DNA of 64,000 nucleotides from Coriaria nepalensis. Taxonomy: Eukaryota > Streptophyta > Magnoliopsida > Cucurbitales > Coriariaceae. The stretch lies in the NCBI GenBank assembly GCA_027186245.1, contig CP114481.1, positions 35,123,501 through 35,187,500 on the forward strand, in the 5' to 3' direction. Below the pieces are notes generated by a model that did no database searches, was not told the origin of the DNA, and saw only the letters and a list, made by a program, of their open reading frames with translations. The position numbers and the translations under genes were made by a program. The stretch's first letter is position 1; each line of letters opens with the position of its first letter. Below are positions 50,006-63,696 of this stretch, piece by piece.

Positions 50006-52571
50006 AGTCGAACGAATTCTAGTTTTGCACTATAGACACAACTTTTGTGCATAACTTGCAAATGATCAATGCAAGGAAAGTGTGCATTCGTTTAACTTAA
50101 AATCATTTCAATGAGTCATTTCAAGTCAATAATTTATTTCAAAGCAAGTCGAACGGATTCAATTTTTGCACAACAAACACAAGTTTTGTGCATAACTTGC
50201 AAATGATCAATGCAAGGAAAGTGTGCACTCGTTTAACCTAAAAATCATTTCAATGAGTCATTTCAAGTCAATATCTTATTTCAGAGTAACTCGAACGAGC
50301 TCTATTTTTGCACTACAAATGCAAGTTTTGTGCATAACTTGCACATGATCAATGCAAGGCAACTGTGCATTCGTTTAACCTTAAAATCATTTCAATGAGT
50401 CATTTCAAGTCAATAACTTATTTCAAAGCAAGTTGAACGAATTCTATTTTTTCACTACAAACACAAGTTTTGTGCATAACTTGCAAATGATCAATGCAAG
50501 GAAAGTGTGCATTCGTTTAACTTAAAATCATTTCAATGAGTCATTTTAAGTCAATAAGTTATTTCTAAGCAAGTCGAACGAATTAAATTTTTGCACTACA
50601 AACACAAGTTTTGTGCATAACTTGCACATGATCAATGCTAGGAAAGTGTGCATTCGTTTAACCTTAAAATCATGTCAATGAGTCATTTCAAGTCAATATC
50701 TTATTTCAAAGTAACTCGAACGAGCTCTATTTTTGCACTACAAATGCAAGTTTTGTGCATAACTTGCACATGATCAATGCAAGGAAACTGTGCATTCGTT
50801 TAACCTTAAAATCATTTCAATGGGTCACTTCAAGTCAATAACTTATTTCAAAGCAAGTTGAACGAATTCTATTTTTTCACTACAAACACAAGTTTTGTGC
50901 ATAACTTGCAAATGATCAATGCAAGGAAAGTGCGCATTCGTTTAACTTAAAATCATTTCAATGAGTCATTTCAAGTCAATAAGTTATTTTTAAGCAAGTC
51001 GAACGAATTAAATTTTTGCACTACAAACACAAATTTTGTGCATAACTTGCAAATGATCAATGCAAGGAAAGTGTGCATTCGTTTAACCTTAAAATAATTT
51101 CAATGAGTCATTTCAAGTCAATATCTTATTTCAAAGCAAGTCGAACGAATTCAATTTTTGCACTACAAACACAAGTTCTGTGCATAACTTGCAAATGATC
51201 ATTGCAAGGAAAGTGTGCATTCGTTTAACCTTAAAATCATTTCAATGAGTCATTTCAAGTCAATAACTTATTTCAAAGCAAGTCGAACGAATTCTATTTT
51301 TGCACTACAAAGACAAGTTTTCTGCATAACTTTCAAATGATCAATGCAAGGAACGTGTGCATTCGTTTAACCTTAAAATCATTTCAATGAGTCATTTCAT
51401 GTCAATATCTTATTTTAAAGTAATTCGAACGAGCACTATTTTTGCACTACAAATGCAAGTTTTGTGCATAACTTGCACATGATCAATGCAAGGAAACTGT
51501 GCATTCGTTTAACCTTAAAATCATTTCAATGAGTCTTTTCACGTCAATAACTTATTTCAAAGCAAGTCGAAAGAATTCTATTTTTGCACTACAAATGCAA
51601 GTTTTGGGCGTAACTTGCAAATGATCAATGCAAGGAAAGTGTGCATTCGTTTAACCTTAAAATCATTTCAATGAGTCATTTCAAGTCAATAACTTATTTC
51701 AAAGCAAGTCGAACGAATTCTAGTCTTGCACTACAACCACAAGTTTTGTGCATAACTTGCAAATGATCAATGCAAGGAAAGTGTGCATTCGTTTAACCTT
51801 AAAATCATTTCAGAGAGTCATTACAAGTCAATAACTTATTTCAAAGCAAGTCGAACAAATTCAATTTTTGCACTACGAACACAAGTTTTGTGCATAACTT
51901 CCAAATGATCATTGCAAGGAAAGTGTGCATTCGTTTAACCTTAAAATCAATTCAATGAGTCATTTCAAGTCAATAACTTATTTCAAAGCAAGTCAAACGA
52001 ATTCTATTTTTGCACAATAAACAGATGTTTTGTGCATAACTTGCAAATGATCAATGCAAGGAAAGTGTGCATTCGTTTAACCTTAAAATCATTTCAATGA
52101 GTCATTTCAAGTCAATAACTTATTTCAAAGCAAGTCGAACGAATTCTATTTTTGCACTACAAACAGAAGTTTTTTGCATAACTTGCAAATGATCAATGCA
52201 AGGAAAGTGTGCATTCGTTTAAGTTAAAATCATTTCAATGAGTCATTTCAAGTCAATAATTTATTTCAAAGCAAGTCGAACGAATTCAATTTTTGCACTA
52301 CAAACACAAGTTTTGTGGATAACTTCCAAACGATCATTGCAAGGAAAGTGTGCATTCGTTTAAACTTAAAATCAATTCAATGAGTCATTTCAAGTCAATA
52401 ACTTATTTCAAAGCAAGTCAAACGAATTCTATTTTTGCACAATAAACAGATGTTTTGTGCATAACTTGCAAATGATCAATGCAAGGAAAGTGTGCATTCG
52501 TTTAACCTTAAAATCATTTCAATGAGTCATTTCAAGTCAATAACTTATTTCAAAGCAAGTCGAACGAATTC
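50006..52571 (+). repeat. Block F: 18-monomer unit
   Basis: From AAGTCGAACG with TCTAGTTTTGCACTATAG, the order follows 46321-47700 (offset about 3,686) and then 48840-50000 (offset about 2,552). The match ends about 52571, where GAATTCTATTTTTGC replaces GAATTCTAGTTTTGC. Confidence 0.82.
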
Positions 52572-55500
52572 TATTTTTGCACTACAAACAGAAGTTTTTT
52601 GCATAACTTGGAAATGATCAATGCAAGGAAAGTGTGCAATCGTTTAACTTAAAATCAGTTCAATGAGTCATTTCAAGTCAATAAGTTATTTCTAACCAAA
52701 TCGAACGAATTCTATTTTTTCACTACAAACACAAGTTTTGTGCATAACTTGCAAATGATCAATGCAAGGAAAGTGTGCATTCGTTTAACTTAAAATCATT
52801 TCAATGAGTCATTTTAAGTCAATAAGTTATTTCTAAGCAAGTCGAACGAATTAAATTTTTGCACTACAAACACAAGTTTTGTGCATAACTTGCACATGAT
52901 CAATGCAAGGAAAGTGTGCATTCGTTTAACCTTAAAATCATGTCAATGAGTCATTTCAAGTCAATATCTTATTTCAAAGTAACTCGAACGAGCTCTATTT
53001 TTGCACTACAAATGCAAGTTTTGTGCATAACTTGCATAACTTGCACATGATCAATGCAAGGAAACTGTGCATTCGTTTAACCTTAAAATCATTTCAATGG
53101 GTCACTTCAAGTCAATAACTTATTTCAAAGCAAGTTGAACGAATTCTATTTTTTCACTACAAACACAAGTTTTGTGCATAACTTGCAAATGATCAATGCA
53201 AGGAAAGTGCGCATTCGTTTAACTTAAAATCATTTCAATGAGTCATTTCAAGTCAATAAGTTATTTTTAAGCAAGTCGAACGAATTAAATTTTTGCACTA
53301 CAAACACAAATTTTGTGCATAACTTGCAAATGATCAATGCAAGGAAAGTGTGCATTCGTTTAACCTTAAAATAATTTCAATGAGTCATTTCAAGTCAATA
53401 TCTTATTTCAAAGCAAGTCGAACGAATTCAATTTTTGCACTACAAACACAAGTTCTGTGCATAACTTGCAAATGATCATTGCAAGGAAAGTGTGCATTCG
53501 TTTAACCTTAAAATCATTTCAATGAGTCATTTCAAGTCAATAACTTATTTCAAAGCAAGTCGAACGAATTCTATTTTTGCACTGCAAAGACAAGTTTTCT
53601 GCATAACTTGCAAATGATCAATGCAAGGAACGTGTGCATTCGTTTAACCTTAAAATCATTTCAATGAGTCATTTCAAGTCAATATCTTATTTTAAAGTAA
53701 TTCGAACAAGCACTATTTTTGCACTACAAATGCAAGTTTTGTGCATAACTTGCACATGATCAATGCAAGTAAACTGTGCATTCGTTTAACCTTAAAATCA
53801 TTTCAATGAGTCTTTTCACGTCAATAACTTATTTCAAAGCAAGTCGAAAGAATTCTATTTTTGCACTACAAATGCAAGTTTTGGGCGTAACTTGCAAATG
53901 ATCAATGCAAGGAAAGTGTGCATTCGTTTAACCTTAAAATCATTTCAATGAGTCATTTCAAGTCAATAACTTATTTCAAAGCAAGTCGAACGAATTCTAG
54001 TTTTGCACTACAACCACAAGTTTTGTGCATAACTTGCAAATGATCAATGCAAGGAAAGTGTGCATTCGTTTAACCTTAAAATCATTTCAGAGAGTCATTA
54101 CAAGTCAATAACTTATTTCAAAGCAAGTCGAACAAATTCAATTTTTGCACTACGAACACAAGTTTTGTGCATAACTTCCAAATGATCATTGCAAGGAAAG
54201 TGTGCATTCGTTTAACCTTAAAATCAATTCAATGAGTCATTTCAAGTCAATAACTTATTTCAACGCATGTCAAACGAATTCTATTTTTGCACTACAAACA
54301 GATGTTTTGTGCATAACTTGCAAATAATCAATGCAAGGAAAGTGTGCATTCGTTTAACCTTAAAATCATTTCAATGAATCATTTCAAGTCAATAACTTAT
54401 TTCAAAGCAAGTCGAACGAATTCTATTTTTGCACTACAAACAGAAGTTTTTTGCATAACTTGCAAATGATCAATGCAAGGAAAGTGTGCATTCGTTTAAG
54501 TTAAAATCATTTCAATGAGTCATTTCAAGTCAATAATTTATTTCAAAGCAAGTCGAACGAATTCAATTTTTGCACTACAAACACAAGTTTTGTGGATAAC
54601 TTCCAAACGATCATTGCAAGGAAAGTGTGCATTCGTTTAAACTTAAAATCAATTCAATGAGTCATTTCAAGTCAATAACTTATTTCAAAGCAAGTCAAAC
54701 GAATTCTATTTTTGCACAATAAACAGATGTTTTGTGCATAACTTGCGAATGATCAATGCAAGGAAAGTGTGCATTCGTTTAACCTTAAAATCATTTCGAT
54801 GAGTCATTTCAAGTCAATAACTTATTTCAAAGCAAGTCGAACGAATTCTAATTTTGCACTACAAACAGAAGTTTTTTGCATAACTTGCAAATGATCAATG
54901 CAAGGAAAGTGTGCAATCGTTTAACTTAAAATCAGTTCAATGAGTCATTTCAAGTCAATAAGTTATTTCTAACCAAATCGAACGAATTCAATTTTTGCAC
55001 TACAAACACAAGTTTGTGCTTAACTTGCAAATGATCATTGCAAGGAAAGTGTGCATTCGTTTAACCTTAATATCAATTCAATGAGTCATTTCAAGTCAAT
55101 AACTTATTTCAAAGCAAGTCGAACGAATTCTATTTTTGCACTACAAACACAAGTTTTGTGCATAACTTGCAAGTGATCAATGCAAGGAAAGTGTGCATTC
55201 GTTTAACCTTAGAATCATTTCAATGAGTCATTTCAAGTCAATAACTTATTTCAAAGTAAGTCGAACGAATTCTATTTTTGCACTACAAACAGAAGTTTTT
55301 TGCATAATGTGCAAATGATCATTTCAAGAAAAGTGTGCATTCATTTAACCTTAAAATCATTTCAATGAGTCATTTCAAGTCAATATCTTATTTTAAATTA
55401 ATTCGAACGAGCACTATTTTTGCACTACAAATGCAAGTTTTGTGCATAACTTGCACATGATCAATGCAAGGAAACTGTGCATTCGTTTAACCTTAAAATC

Positions 55501-56500
55501 ATTTCAACGAGTCTTTTCAAGTCAATAACTTATTTCAAAGCAAGTCGAAAGAATTCTATTTTTGCACTACAAATGCAAGTTTTGGGCATAACTTGCAAAT
55601 GATCAATGCAAGGAAAGTGTGCATTCGTTTAACCTTAAAATCATTTCAATGAGTCATTTCAAGTCAATAACTTATTTCAAAGCAAGTCGAACTAATTCTA
55701 GTTTTGCACTACAACCACAAGTTTTGTGCATAACTTGCAAATGATCAATGCAAGGAAAGTGTGCATTCGTTTAACCTTAAAATCATTTCAGAGAGTCATT
55801 ACAAGTCAATAACTTATTTCAAAGCAAGTCGAACAAATTCAATTTTTGCACTACGAACACAAGTTTTGTGCATAGCTTCCAAATGATCATTGCAAGGAAA
55901 GTGTGCATTCGTTTAACCTTAAAATCAATTCAATGAGTCATTTCAAGTCAATAACTTATTTCAACGCATGTCAAACGAATTCTATTTTTGCACTACAAAC
56001 ATATGTTTTGTGCATAACTTGCAAATGATCAATGCAAGGAAAGTGTGCATTCGTTTAACCTTAAAATCATTTCAATGAGTCATTTCAAGTCAATAACTTA
56101 TTTCAAAGCAAGTCGAACGAATTCTATTTTTGCACTACAAACAGATGTTTTTTGCATAACTTGCAAATGATCAATGCAAGGAAAGTGTGCATTCGTTTAA
56201 CCTTAAAATCATTTCAATGAGTCATTTCAAGTCAATAACTTATTTCAAAGCAAGTCGAACGAATTCTATTTTTGCACTACAAACAGAAGTTTTTTGCATA
56301 ACTTGCAAATGATCAATGGAAGGAAAGTGTGCAATCGTTTAACTTAAAATCATTTCAATGAGTCATTTCAAGTCAATAAGTTATTTCTAACCAAATCGAA
56401 CGAATTCAATTTTTGCACTACAAACACAAGTTTTGTGCTTAACTTGCAAATGATCATTACAAGGAAAGTGTGCATTCGTTTAACCTTAAAATCATTTCAA
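52572..56500 (+). repeat. Block G: about 28 mixed monomers
   Basis: Starts as another pass of the block F order (compare 50433 with 52701 and also 43350), including a monomer with a 9-bp duplication at 53025-53042. It then mixes AACGCATGTC, AAACAGATG and TCTAACCAAATCG types. An H-like patch with GTGCAAATGATCATTTC and CAAGAAAAG lies at about 55309-55345. Confidence 0.8.
53025..53042 (+). repeat. 9-bp tandem duplication within a monomer
   Basis: GCATAACTT occurs twice in a row (53025-53033 and 53034-53042) where every other monomer has it once, making this copy 9 bp longer. Confidence 0.93.
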
Positions 56501-58406
56501 TGAGTCATTTCAAGTCAATAACTTATTTTAAAGCAATTCGAACGAATTCTAGTTTTGCACTACAGACACAACTTTTGTGCATAACTTGCAAATGATCATT
56601 GCAAGGAAAGTGTGCATTCGTTTAACCTTAAAATCATTCCAATGAGTCATTTCAAGTCAATAACTTATTTCAAAGCAATTCGAACGAATTCTAGTTTTGC
56701 ACTACAGAAACAACTTTTGTGCATAACTTGCAAATGATCATTGCAAGGAAAGTGTGCATTCGTTTAAAATTAAAATCATTTCAATGAGTCCATTCAAGTC
56801 AATAACTTATTTCGAAGCAAGTAGAATGAATTCTAGTTTTGCACTACAAACACAAGTTTTGTGCACAACACGCAAATGATCATTGCAGGGAAAGTGTGCG
56901 TTCTTTTAACCTTAAAATAATTTCAATGAGTCATTTCAAGTCAATAACTTATGTCAAAGCAAGTCGAACGAATTCTAGTTTTGCACTACAAACACAAGTT
57001 TTGTGCATAACTTGCTAATGATCATTGCAAGGAAAGTGTGCATTCGTTTAACCTTAAAATCATTTCAATGAGTCATTTCAAGTCAATTATGTATGTCAAA
57101 GCAAGTCGAACGAATTCTAGTTTTCTACTACAAACACAACTTTTGTGCATAACTTGCAAATGATCATTGCAAGGAAAGTGTGCATTCGTTTAACCTTAAA
57201 ATCATTTCAATGAGTCATTTCAAGTCAATAACTTATTTCAAAGCAAGTCGAACGAATTCTAGTTTTGCACTACAGACACAAATTTTGTGCATAACTTGCA
57301 AATGATCATTGCAAGGAAAGTGTGCATTCGTTTAACCTTAAAATCATTTCAATGAGTCATTTCAAGTCAATAACTTATGTCAAAGCAAGTCGAACGAATA
57401 ACAGTTTTGCACTACACACACAACTTTTGTGCATAACTTGCAAATGATCATTGCAAGGAAAGTGTGCATTCTTTTAACCTTAAAATCATTTCAATGAGTC
57501 ATTTCAAGTGAATAACTTATTTCAAAGCAATTCGGACGAATTCTATTTTTGCACTATAAACACAAGTTTTGTGCATAACTTGCTAATGATCATTGCAAGG
57601 AAAGTGTGCATTCGTTTAACCTTAAAATCATTTCAATGAGTCATTTCAAGTCAATCACTAATTTCAAAGCAATTCGAACGAATTTTATTTTTGCACTACA
57701 AAGACAAGTTTTCTGCATAACTTTCAAATGATCAATGCAAGGAACGTGTGCATTCGTTTAACCTTAAAATCATTTCAATGAGTCATTTCATGTCAATATC
57801 TTATTTTAAAGTAATTCGAACGAGCACTAGTTTTGCACTAAAGACACAACTTTTGTGCATAACTTGCAAATGATCGTTGCAAGGAAAGTGTGCATTCGTT
57901 TAACCTTAAAATCATTTCAATGAGTCATTTCAAGTCAATAACTTATGTCAAAGCAAGTCGAACGAATTCTAGTTTTCTACTACAAACACCACTTTTTTGC
58001 ATAACTTGCAAATGATCAATGCAAGGAAAGTGTGCATTCGTTTAACCTTAAAATCATTTCAATGAGTCATTTCAAGTCCATAACTTATTTCAAAGCAATA
58101 CGGACGAATTCTATTTTTGCACTACAAACACAAGTTTTGTGCATAACGTGCAAATGATCATTTCAAGAAAAGTGTGCATTCATATAACCTTAAAATCATT
58201 TCAATCAGTCATTCCAAGTCAATATCATATTTCAAAGCAATTCAAATGAATTATATTTTTGCACTACAAACACAACTTTTGTGCATAACTTGCAAATGAT
58301 CAATGCAAGGAAAGTGCCCATTCGTTTAACCTTAAAATCATTTCAATGAGTCATTTCAAGTCGATAACGTATTTCAAAGCAAGTCGAACGAATTCTAGTT
58401 TTGCAC
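56501..58406 (+). repeat. Block H proximal part
   Basis: From here the dominant monomer has GAATTCTAGTTTTGCAC, ACACAACTTTTGTGC and GATCATTGCAAGG. Variants include GTCAAAGC (TTATGTC), CAATTCGG and TTGCTAATG. It contains a block-F-type patch at 57686-57829. Confidence 0.83.
57686..57829 (+). repeat. Block-F-type patch inside block H
   Basis: These 144 bases read the same as 48743-48886 (and the equivalent place near 51.3 kb), with the marks ACAAAGACAAGTTTTC, ATAACTTTCAAATG, GGAACGTG, CATTTCATGTC and the GAGCACTA end. Both flanks are block H type. The length is almost exactly one monomer. Confidence 0.85.
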
Positions 58407-60272
58407 TACAAACACAAGTTTTGTGCTACAAACACAAGTTTTGTGCATAACTTGCAAATGATCATTGCAAGGAAAGTGTGCATTCGTTTAAAATTAAAAT
58501 CATTTCAATGTCTCATTTCAAGTCAATAACTTATTTCATAGCAAGTCGAACGTATTCTAGTTTTGCACTACAGACACAACTTTTGTGCATAACTTGCAAA
58601 TGATCATTGCAAGGAAAGTGTGCATTCGTTTAACCTTAAAATCATTTCAATGAGTCATTTCAAGTCAATAACTTATGTCAAAGCAAGTCGAACAAATTCT
58701 AGTTTTCTACTACAGAGACAACTTTTGTGCATAACTTGCAAATGATCATTGCAAGGAAAGTGTGCATTCGTTTAACCGTAAAATCATTTCAATGAGTCAT
58801 TTCAAGTCAATAACTTATTTCAAAGCAAGTCGAACGAATTCTAGTTTTGCACTACAGACACAACTTTTGTGCATAACTTGCAAATGATCATTGCAAGGAA
58901 AGTGTGCATTCGTTTAACCTTAAAATCATTTCAATGAGTCATTTCAAGTCAATAACTTATGTCAAAGCAAGTCGAACAAATTCTAGTTTTCTACTACAGA
59001 GACAACTTTTGTGCATAACTTGCAAATGATCATTGCAAGGAAAGTGTGCATTCGTTTAACCTTAAAATCATTTCAATGAGTCATTTCAAGTCAATATCAT
59101 ATCTCAAAGCAAGTCAAATGAATTCTAGTTTTGCACTACAGACAAACCTTTTGTGCATAACTGGCAAATGATCATTGCAAGGAAAGTGTGCATTCGTTTA
59201 ACCTTAAAATCATTTCAATGAGTCATTTCAAGTCAATAACTTATGTCAAAGCAAGTCGAACGAATTCTAGTTTTGCACTACACACACAACTTTTGTGCAT
59301 AACTTGCAAATGATCATTGCAAGGAAAGTGTGCATTCGTTTAACCTTAAAATCATTTCAATGAGTCATTTCAAGTGAATAACTTATGTCAAAGCAAGTCG
59401 AACAAATTCTAGTTTTCTACTACAAACACAACTTTTGTGCATAACTTGCAAATGATCATTGTAAGGAAAGTGTGCATTCGTTTAACCTTAAAATCATTTC
59501 AATGAGTCATTTCAAGTCAGTAACTTATTTCAAAGCAAGTCGAACGAATTCTAGTTTTGCACTACAGACATAACTTTTGTGCATAACTTGCAAATGATCA
59601 TTGCAAGGAAAGTGTGCATTCGTTTAACCTTAAAATCATTTCAATGAGTCATTTCAAGTCCATAACTTATTTCAAAGCAATACGGACGAATTCTATTTTT
59701 GCACTACAAACACAAGTTTTGTGCATAACGTGCAAATGATCATTTCAAGAAAAGTGTGCATTCATATAACCTTAAAATCATTTCAATCAGTCATTCCAAG
59801 TCAATATCATATTTCAAAGCAATTCAAATGAATTATATTTTTGCACTACAAACACAACTTTTGTGCATAACTTGCAAATGATCAATGCAAGGAAAGTGCC
59901 CATTCGTTTAACCTTAAAATCATTTCAATGAGTCATTTCAAGTCTATAACTTATTTCAAAGCAATTAGAACGAATTCTAGTTTTGCACTACAAACACAAG
60001 TTTTGTGCATAACTTGCAAATGATCATTGCAAGGAAAGTGTGCATTCGTTTAAAATTAAAATCATTTCAATGAGTCCTTTCAAGTCAATAACTTATTTCA
60101 AAGCAAGTCGAACGAATTCTAGTTTTTCACTACAGACATAACTTTTGTGCATAACTTGCATATGATCATTGCAAGGAAAGTGTGCTTTCGTTTAACCTTA
60201 AAATCATTTCAATGAGTCATTTCAAGTCGATAACGTATTTCAAAGCAAGTCGAACGAATTCTAGTTTTGCAC
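58407..60272 (+). repeat. Block H: 13-monomer unit with 20-bp duplication (1,866 bp)
   Basis: Starts with two copies of the 20-mer TACAAACACAAGTTTTGTGC (58407-58426 and 58427-58446). The next occurrence of this double 20-mer is 1,866 bp away, which is 13 x 142 plus 20. Confidence 0.86.
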
Positions 60273-62280
60273 TACAAACACAAGTTTTGTGCTACAAACA
60301 CAAGTTTTGTGCATAACTTGCAAATGATCATTGCAAGGAAAGTGTGCATTCGTTTAAAATTAAAATCATTTCAATGTCTCATTTCAAGTCAATAACTTAT
60401 TTCATAGCAAGTCGAACGTATTCTAGTTTTGCACTACAGACACAACTTTTGTGCATAACTTGCAAATGATCATTGCAAGGAAAGTGTGCATTCGTTTAAC
60501 CTTAAAATCATTTCAATGAGTCATTTCAAGTCAATAACTTATGTCAAAGCAAGTCGAACAAATTCTAGTTTTCTACTACAGAGACAACTTTTGTGCATAA
60601 CTTGCAAATGATCATTGCAAGGAAAGTGTGCATTCGTTTAACCGTAAAATCATTTCAATGAGTCATTTCAAGTCAATAACTTATTTCAAAGCAATTCGAA
60701 TGAATTCTAGTTTTGCACTACAAACACAACTTTTGTGCATAACTTGCAAATGATCATTGCAAGGAAAGTGTGCATTCGTTTAACCTTAAAATCATTTCAA
60801 TTACTCATTTCAAGTCAATCACTAATTTCAAAGCAATTCGAACGAATTTTATTTTTGCACTACAAACACAAGTTTTGTGCGTAACTCGCAAATGATCATT
60901 CCAAGGAAAGTGTGCATTCATTTAACCTGAAAATCATTTCAATCAGTCATTTCAAGTAAATATCATATTTCAAAGCAATTCGAACGAATTCTATTTTTGC
61001 ACTACAAACACAACTTTTGTGCATAACTTGCAAATGATCATTGCAAGGAAAGTGTGCTTTCGTTTAACCTTAAAATCATTTCAATGAGTCATTTCAAGTC
61101 AATATCATATCTCAAAGCAAGTCAAATGAATTCTAGTTTTGCACTACAGACAAACCTTTTGTGCATAACTGGCAAATGATCATTGCAAGGAAAGTGTGCA
61201 TTCGTTTAACCTTAAAATCATTTCAATGAGTCATTTCAAGTCAATAACTTATGTCAAAGCAAGTCGAACGAATTCTAGTTTTGCACTACACACACAACTT
61301 TTGTGCATAACTTGCAAATGATCATTGCAAGGAAAGTGTGCATTCGTTTAACCTTAAAATCATTTCAATGAGTCATTTCAAGTGAATAACTTATGTCAAA
61401 GCAAGTCGAACAAATTCTAGTTTTCTACTACAAACACAACTTTTGTGCATAACTTGCAAATGATCATTGTAAGGAAAGTGTGCATTCGTTTAACCTTAAA
61501 ATCATTTCAATGAGTCATTTCAAGTCAGTAACTTATTTCAAAGCAAGTCGAACGAATTCTAGTTTTGCACTACAGACATAACTTTTGTGCATAACTTGCA
61601 AATGATCATTGCAAGGAAAGTGTGCATTCGTTTAACCTTAAAATCATTTCAATGAGTCATTTCAAGTCCATAACTTATTTCAAAGCAATACGGACGAATT
61701 CTATTTTTGCACTACAAACACAAGTTTTGTGCATAACGTGCAAATGATCATTTCAAGAAAAGTGTGCATTCATATAACCTTAAAATCATTTCAATCAGTC
61801 ATTCCAAGTCAATATCATATTTCAAAGCAATTCAAATGAATTATATTTTTGCACTACAAACACAACTTTTGTGCATAACTTGCAAATGATCAATGCAAGG
61901 AAAGTGCCCATTCGTTTAACCTTAAAATCATTTCAATGAGTCATTTCAAGTCTATAACTTATTTCAAAGCAATTAGAACGAATTCTAGTTTTGCACTACA
62001 AACACAAGTTTTGTGCATAACTTGCAAATGATCATTGCAAGGAAAGTGTGCATTCGTTTAAAATTAAAATCATTTCAATGAGTCCTTTCAAGTCAATAAC
62101 TTATTTCAAAGCAAGTCGAACGAATTCTAGTTTTTCACTACAGACATAACTTTTGTGCATAACTTGCATATGATCATTGCAAGGAAAGTGTGCTTTCGTT
62201 TAACCTTAAAATCATTTCAATGAGTCATTTCAAGTCGATAACGTATTTCAAAGCAAGTCGAACGAATTCTAGTTTTGCAC
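60273..62280 (+). repeat. Block H: 14-monomer unit with 20-bp duplication (2,008 bp)
   Basis: Same start with the double 20-mer (60273-60312). Length to the next is 2,008 bp, 14 x 142 plus 20. Compared with the 13-monomer unit, monomers around 60690-61080 (CAATTCGAATG, AATTACTCATTTC, AATCACTAATTTC, AAGTAAATATCATATTTC) replace those of the shorter unit, giving one monomer more. Confidence 0.86.
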
Positions 62281-63696
62281 TACAAACACAAGTTTTGTGC
62301 TACAAACACAAGTTTTGTGCATAACTTGCAAATGATCATTGCAAGGAAAGTGTGCATTCGTTTAAAATTAAAATCATTTCAATGTCTCATTTCAAGTCAA
62401 TAACTTATTTCATAGCAAGTCGAACGTATTCTAGTTTTGCACTACAGACACAACTTTTGTGCATAACTTGCAAATGATCATTGCAAGGAAAGTGTGCATT
62501 CGTTTAACCTTAAAATCATTTCAATGAGTCATTTCAAGTCAATAACTTATGTCAAAGCAAGTCGAACAAATTCTAGTTTTCTACTACAGAGACAACTTTT
62601 GTGCATAACTTGCAAATGATCATTGCAAGGAAAGTGTGCATTCGTTTAACCGTAAAATCATTTCAATGAGTCATTTCAAGTCAATAACTTATTTCAAAGC
62701 AATTCGAATGAATTCTAGTTTTGCACTACAAACACAACTTTTGTGCATAACTTGCAAATGATCATTGCAAGGAAAGTGTGCATTCCTTTAACCTTAAAAT
62801 CATTTCAATTACTCATTTCAAGTCAATCACTAATTTCAAAGCAATTCGAACGAATTTTATTTTTGCACTACAAACACAAGTTTTGTGCGTAACTCGCAAA
62901 TGATCATTCCAAGGAAAGTGTGCATTCATTTAACCTGAAAATCATTTCAATCAGTCATTTCAAGTAAATATCATATTTCAAAGCAATTCGAACGAATTCT
63001 ATTTTTGCACTACAAACACAACTTTTGTGCATAACTTGCAAATGATCATTGCAAGGAAAGTGTGCTTTCGTTTAACCTTAAAATCATTTCAATGAGTCAT
63101 TTCAAGTCAATATCATATCTCAAAGCAAGTCAAATGAATTCTAGTTTTGCACTACAGACAAACCTTTTGTGCATAACTGGCAAATGATCATTGCAAGGAA
63201 AGTGTGCATTCGTTTAACCTTAAAATCATTTCAATGAGTCATTTCAAGTCAATAACTTATGTCAAAGCAAGTCGAACGAATTCTAGTTTTGCACTACACA
63301 CACAACTTTTGTGCATAACTTGCAAATGATCATTGCAAGGAAAGTGTGCATTCGTTTAACCTTAAAATCATTTCAATGAGTCATTTCAAGTGAATAACTT
63401 ATGTCAAAGCAAGTCGAACAAATTCTAGTTTTCTACTACAAACACAACTTTTGTGCATAACTTGCAAATGATCATTGTAAGGAAAGTGTGCATTCGTTTA
63501 ACCTTAAAATCATTTCCATGAGTCATTTCAAGTCAGTAACTTATTTCAAAGCAAGTCGAACGAATTCTGGTTTTGCACTACAGACAAAACATTTTTGTGC
63601 ATAACTTGCAAATGATCATTGCAAGGAAAGTGTGCATTCGTTTAAAATTAAAATCATTTCAATGAGTCATTTCAAGTCAATAACTTATTTCAAAGC

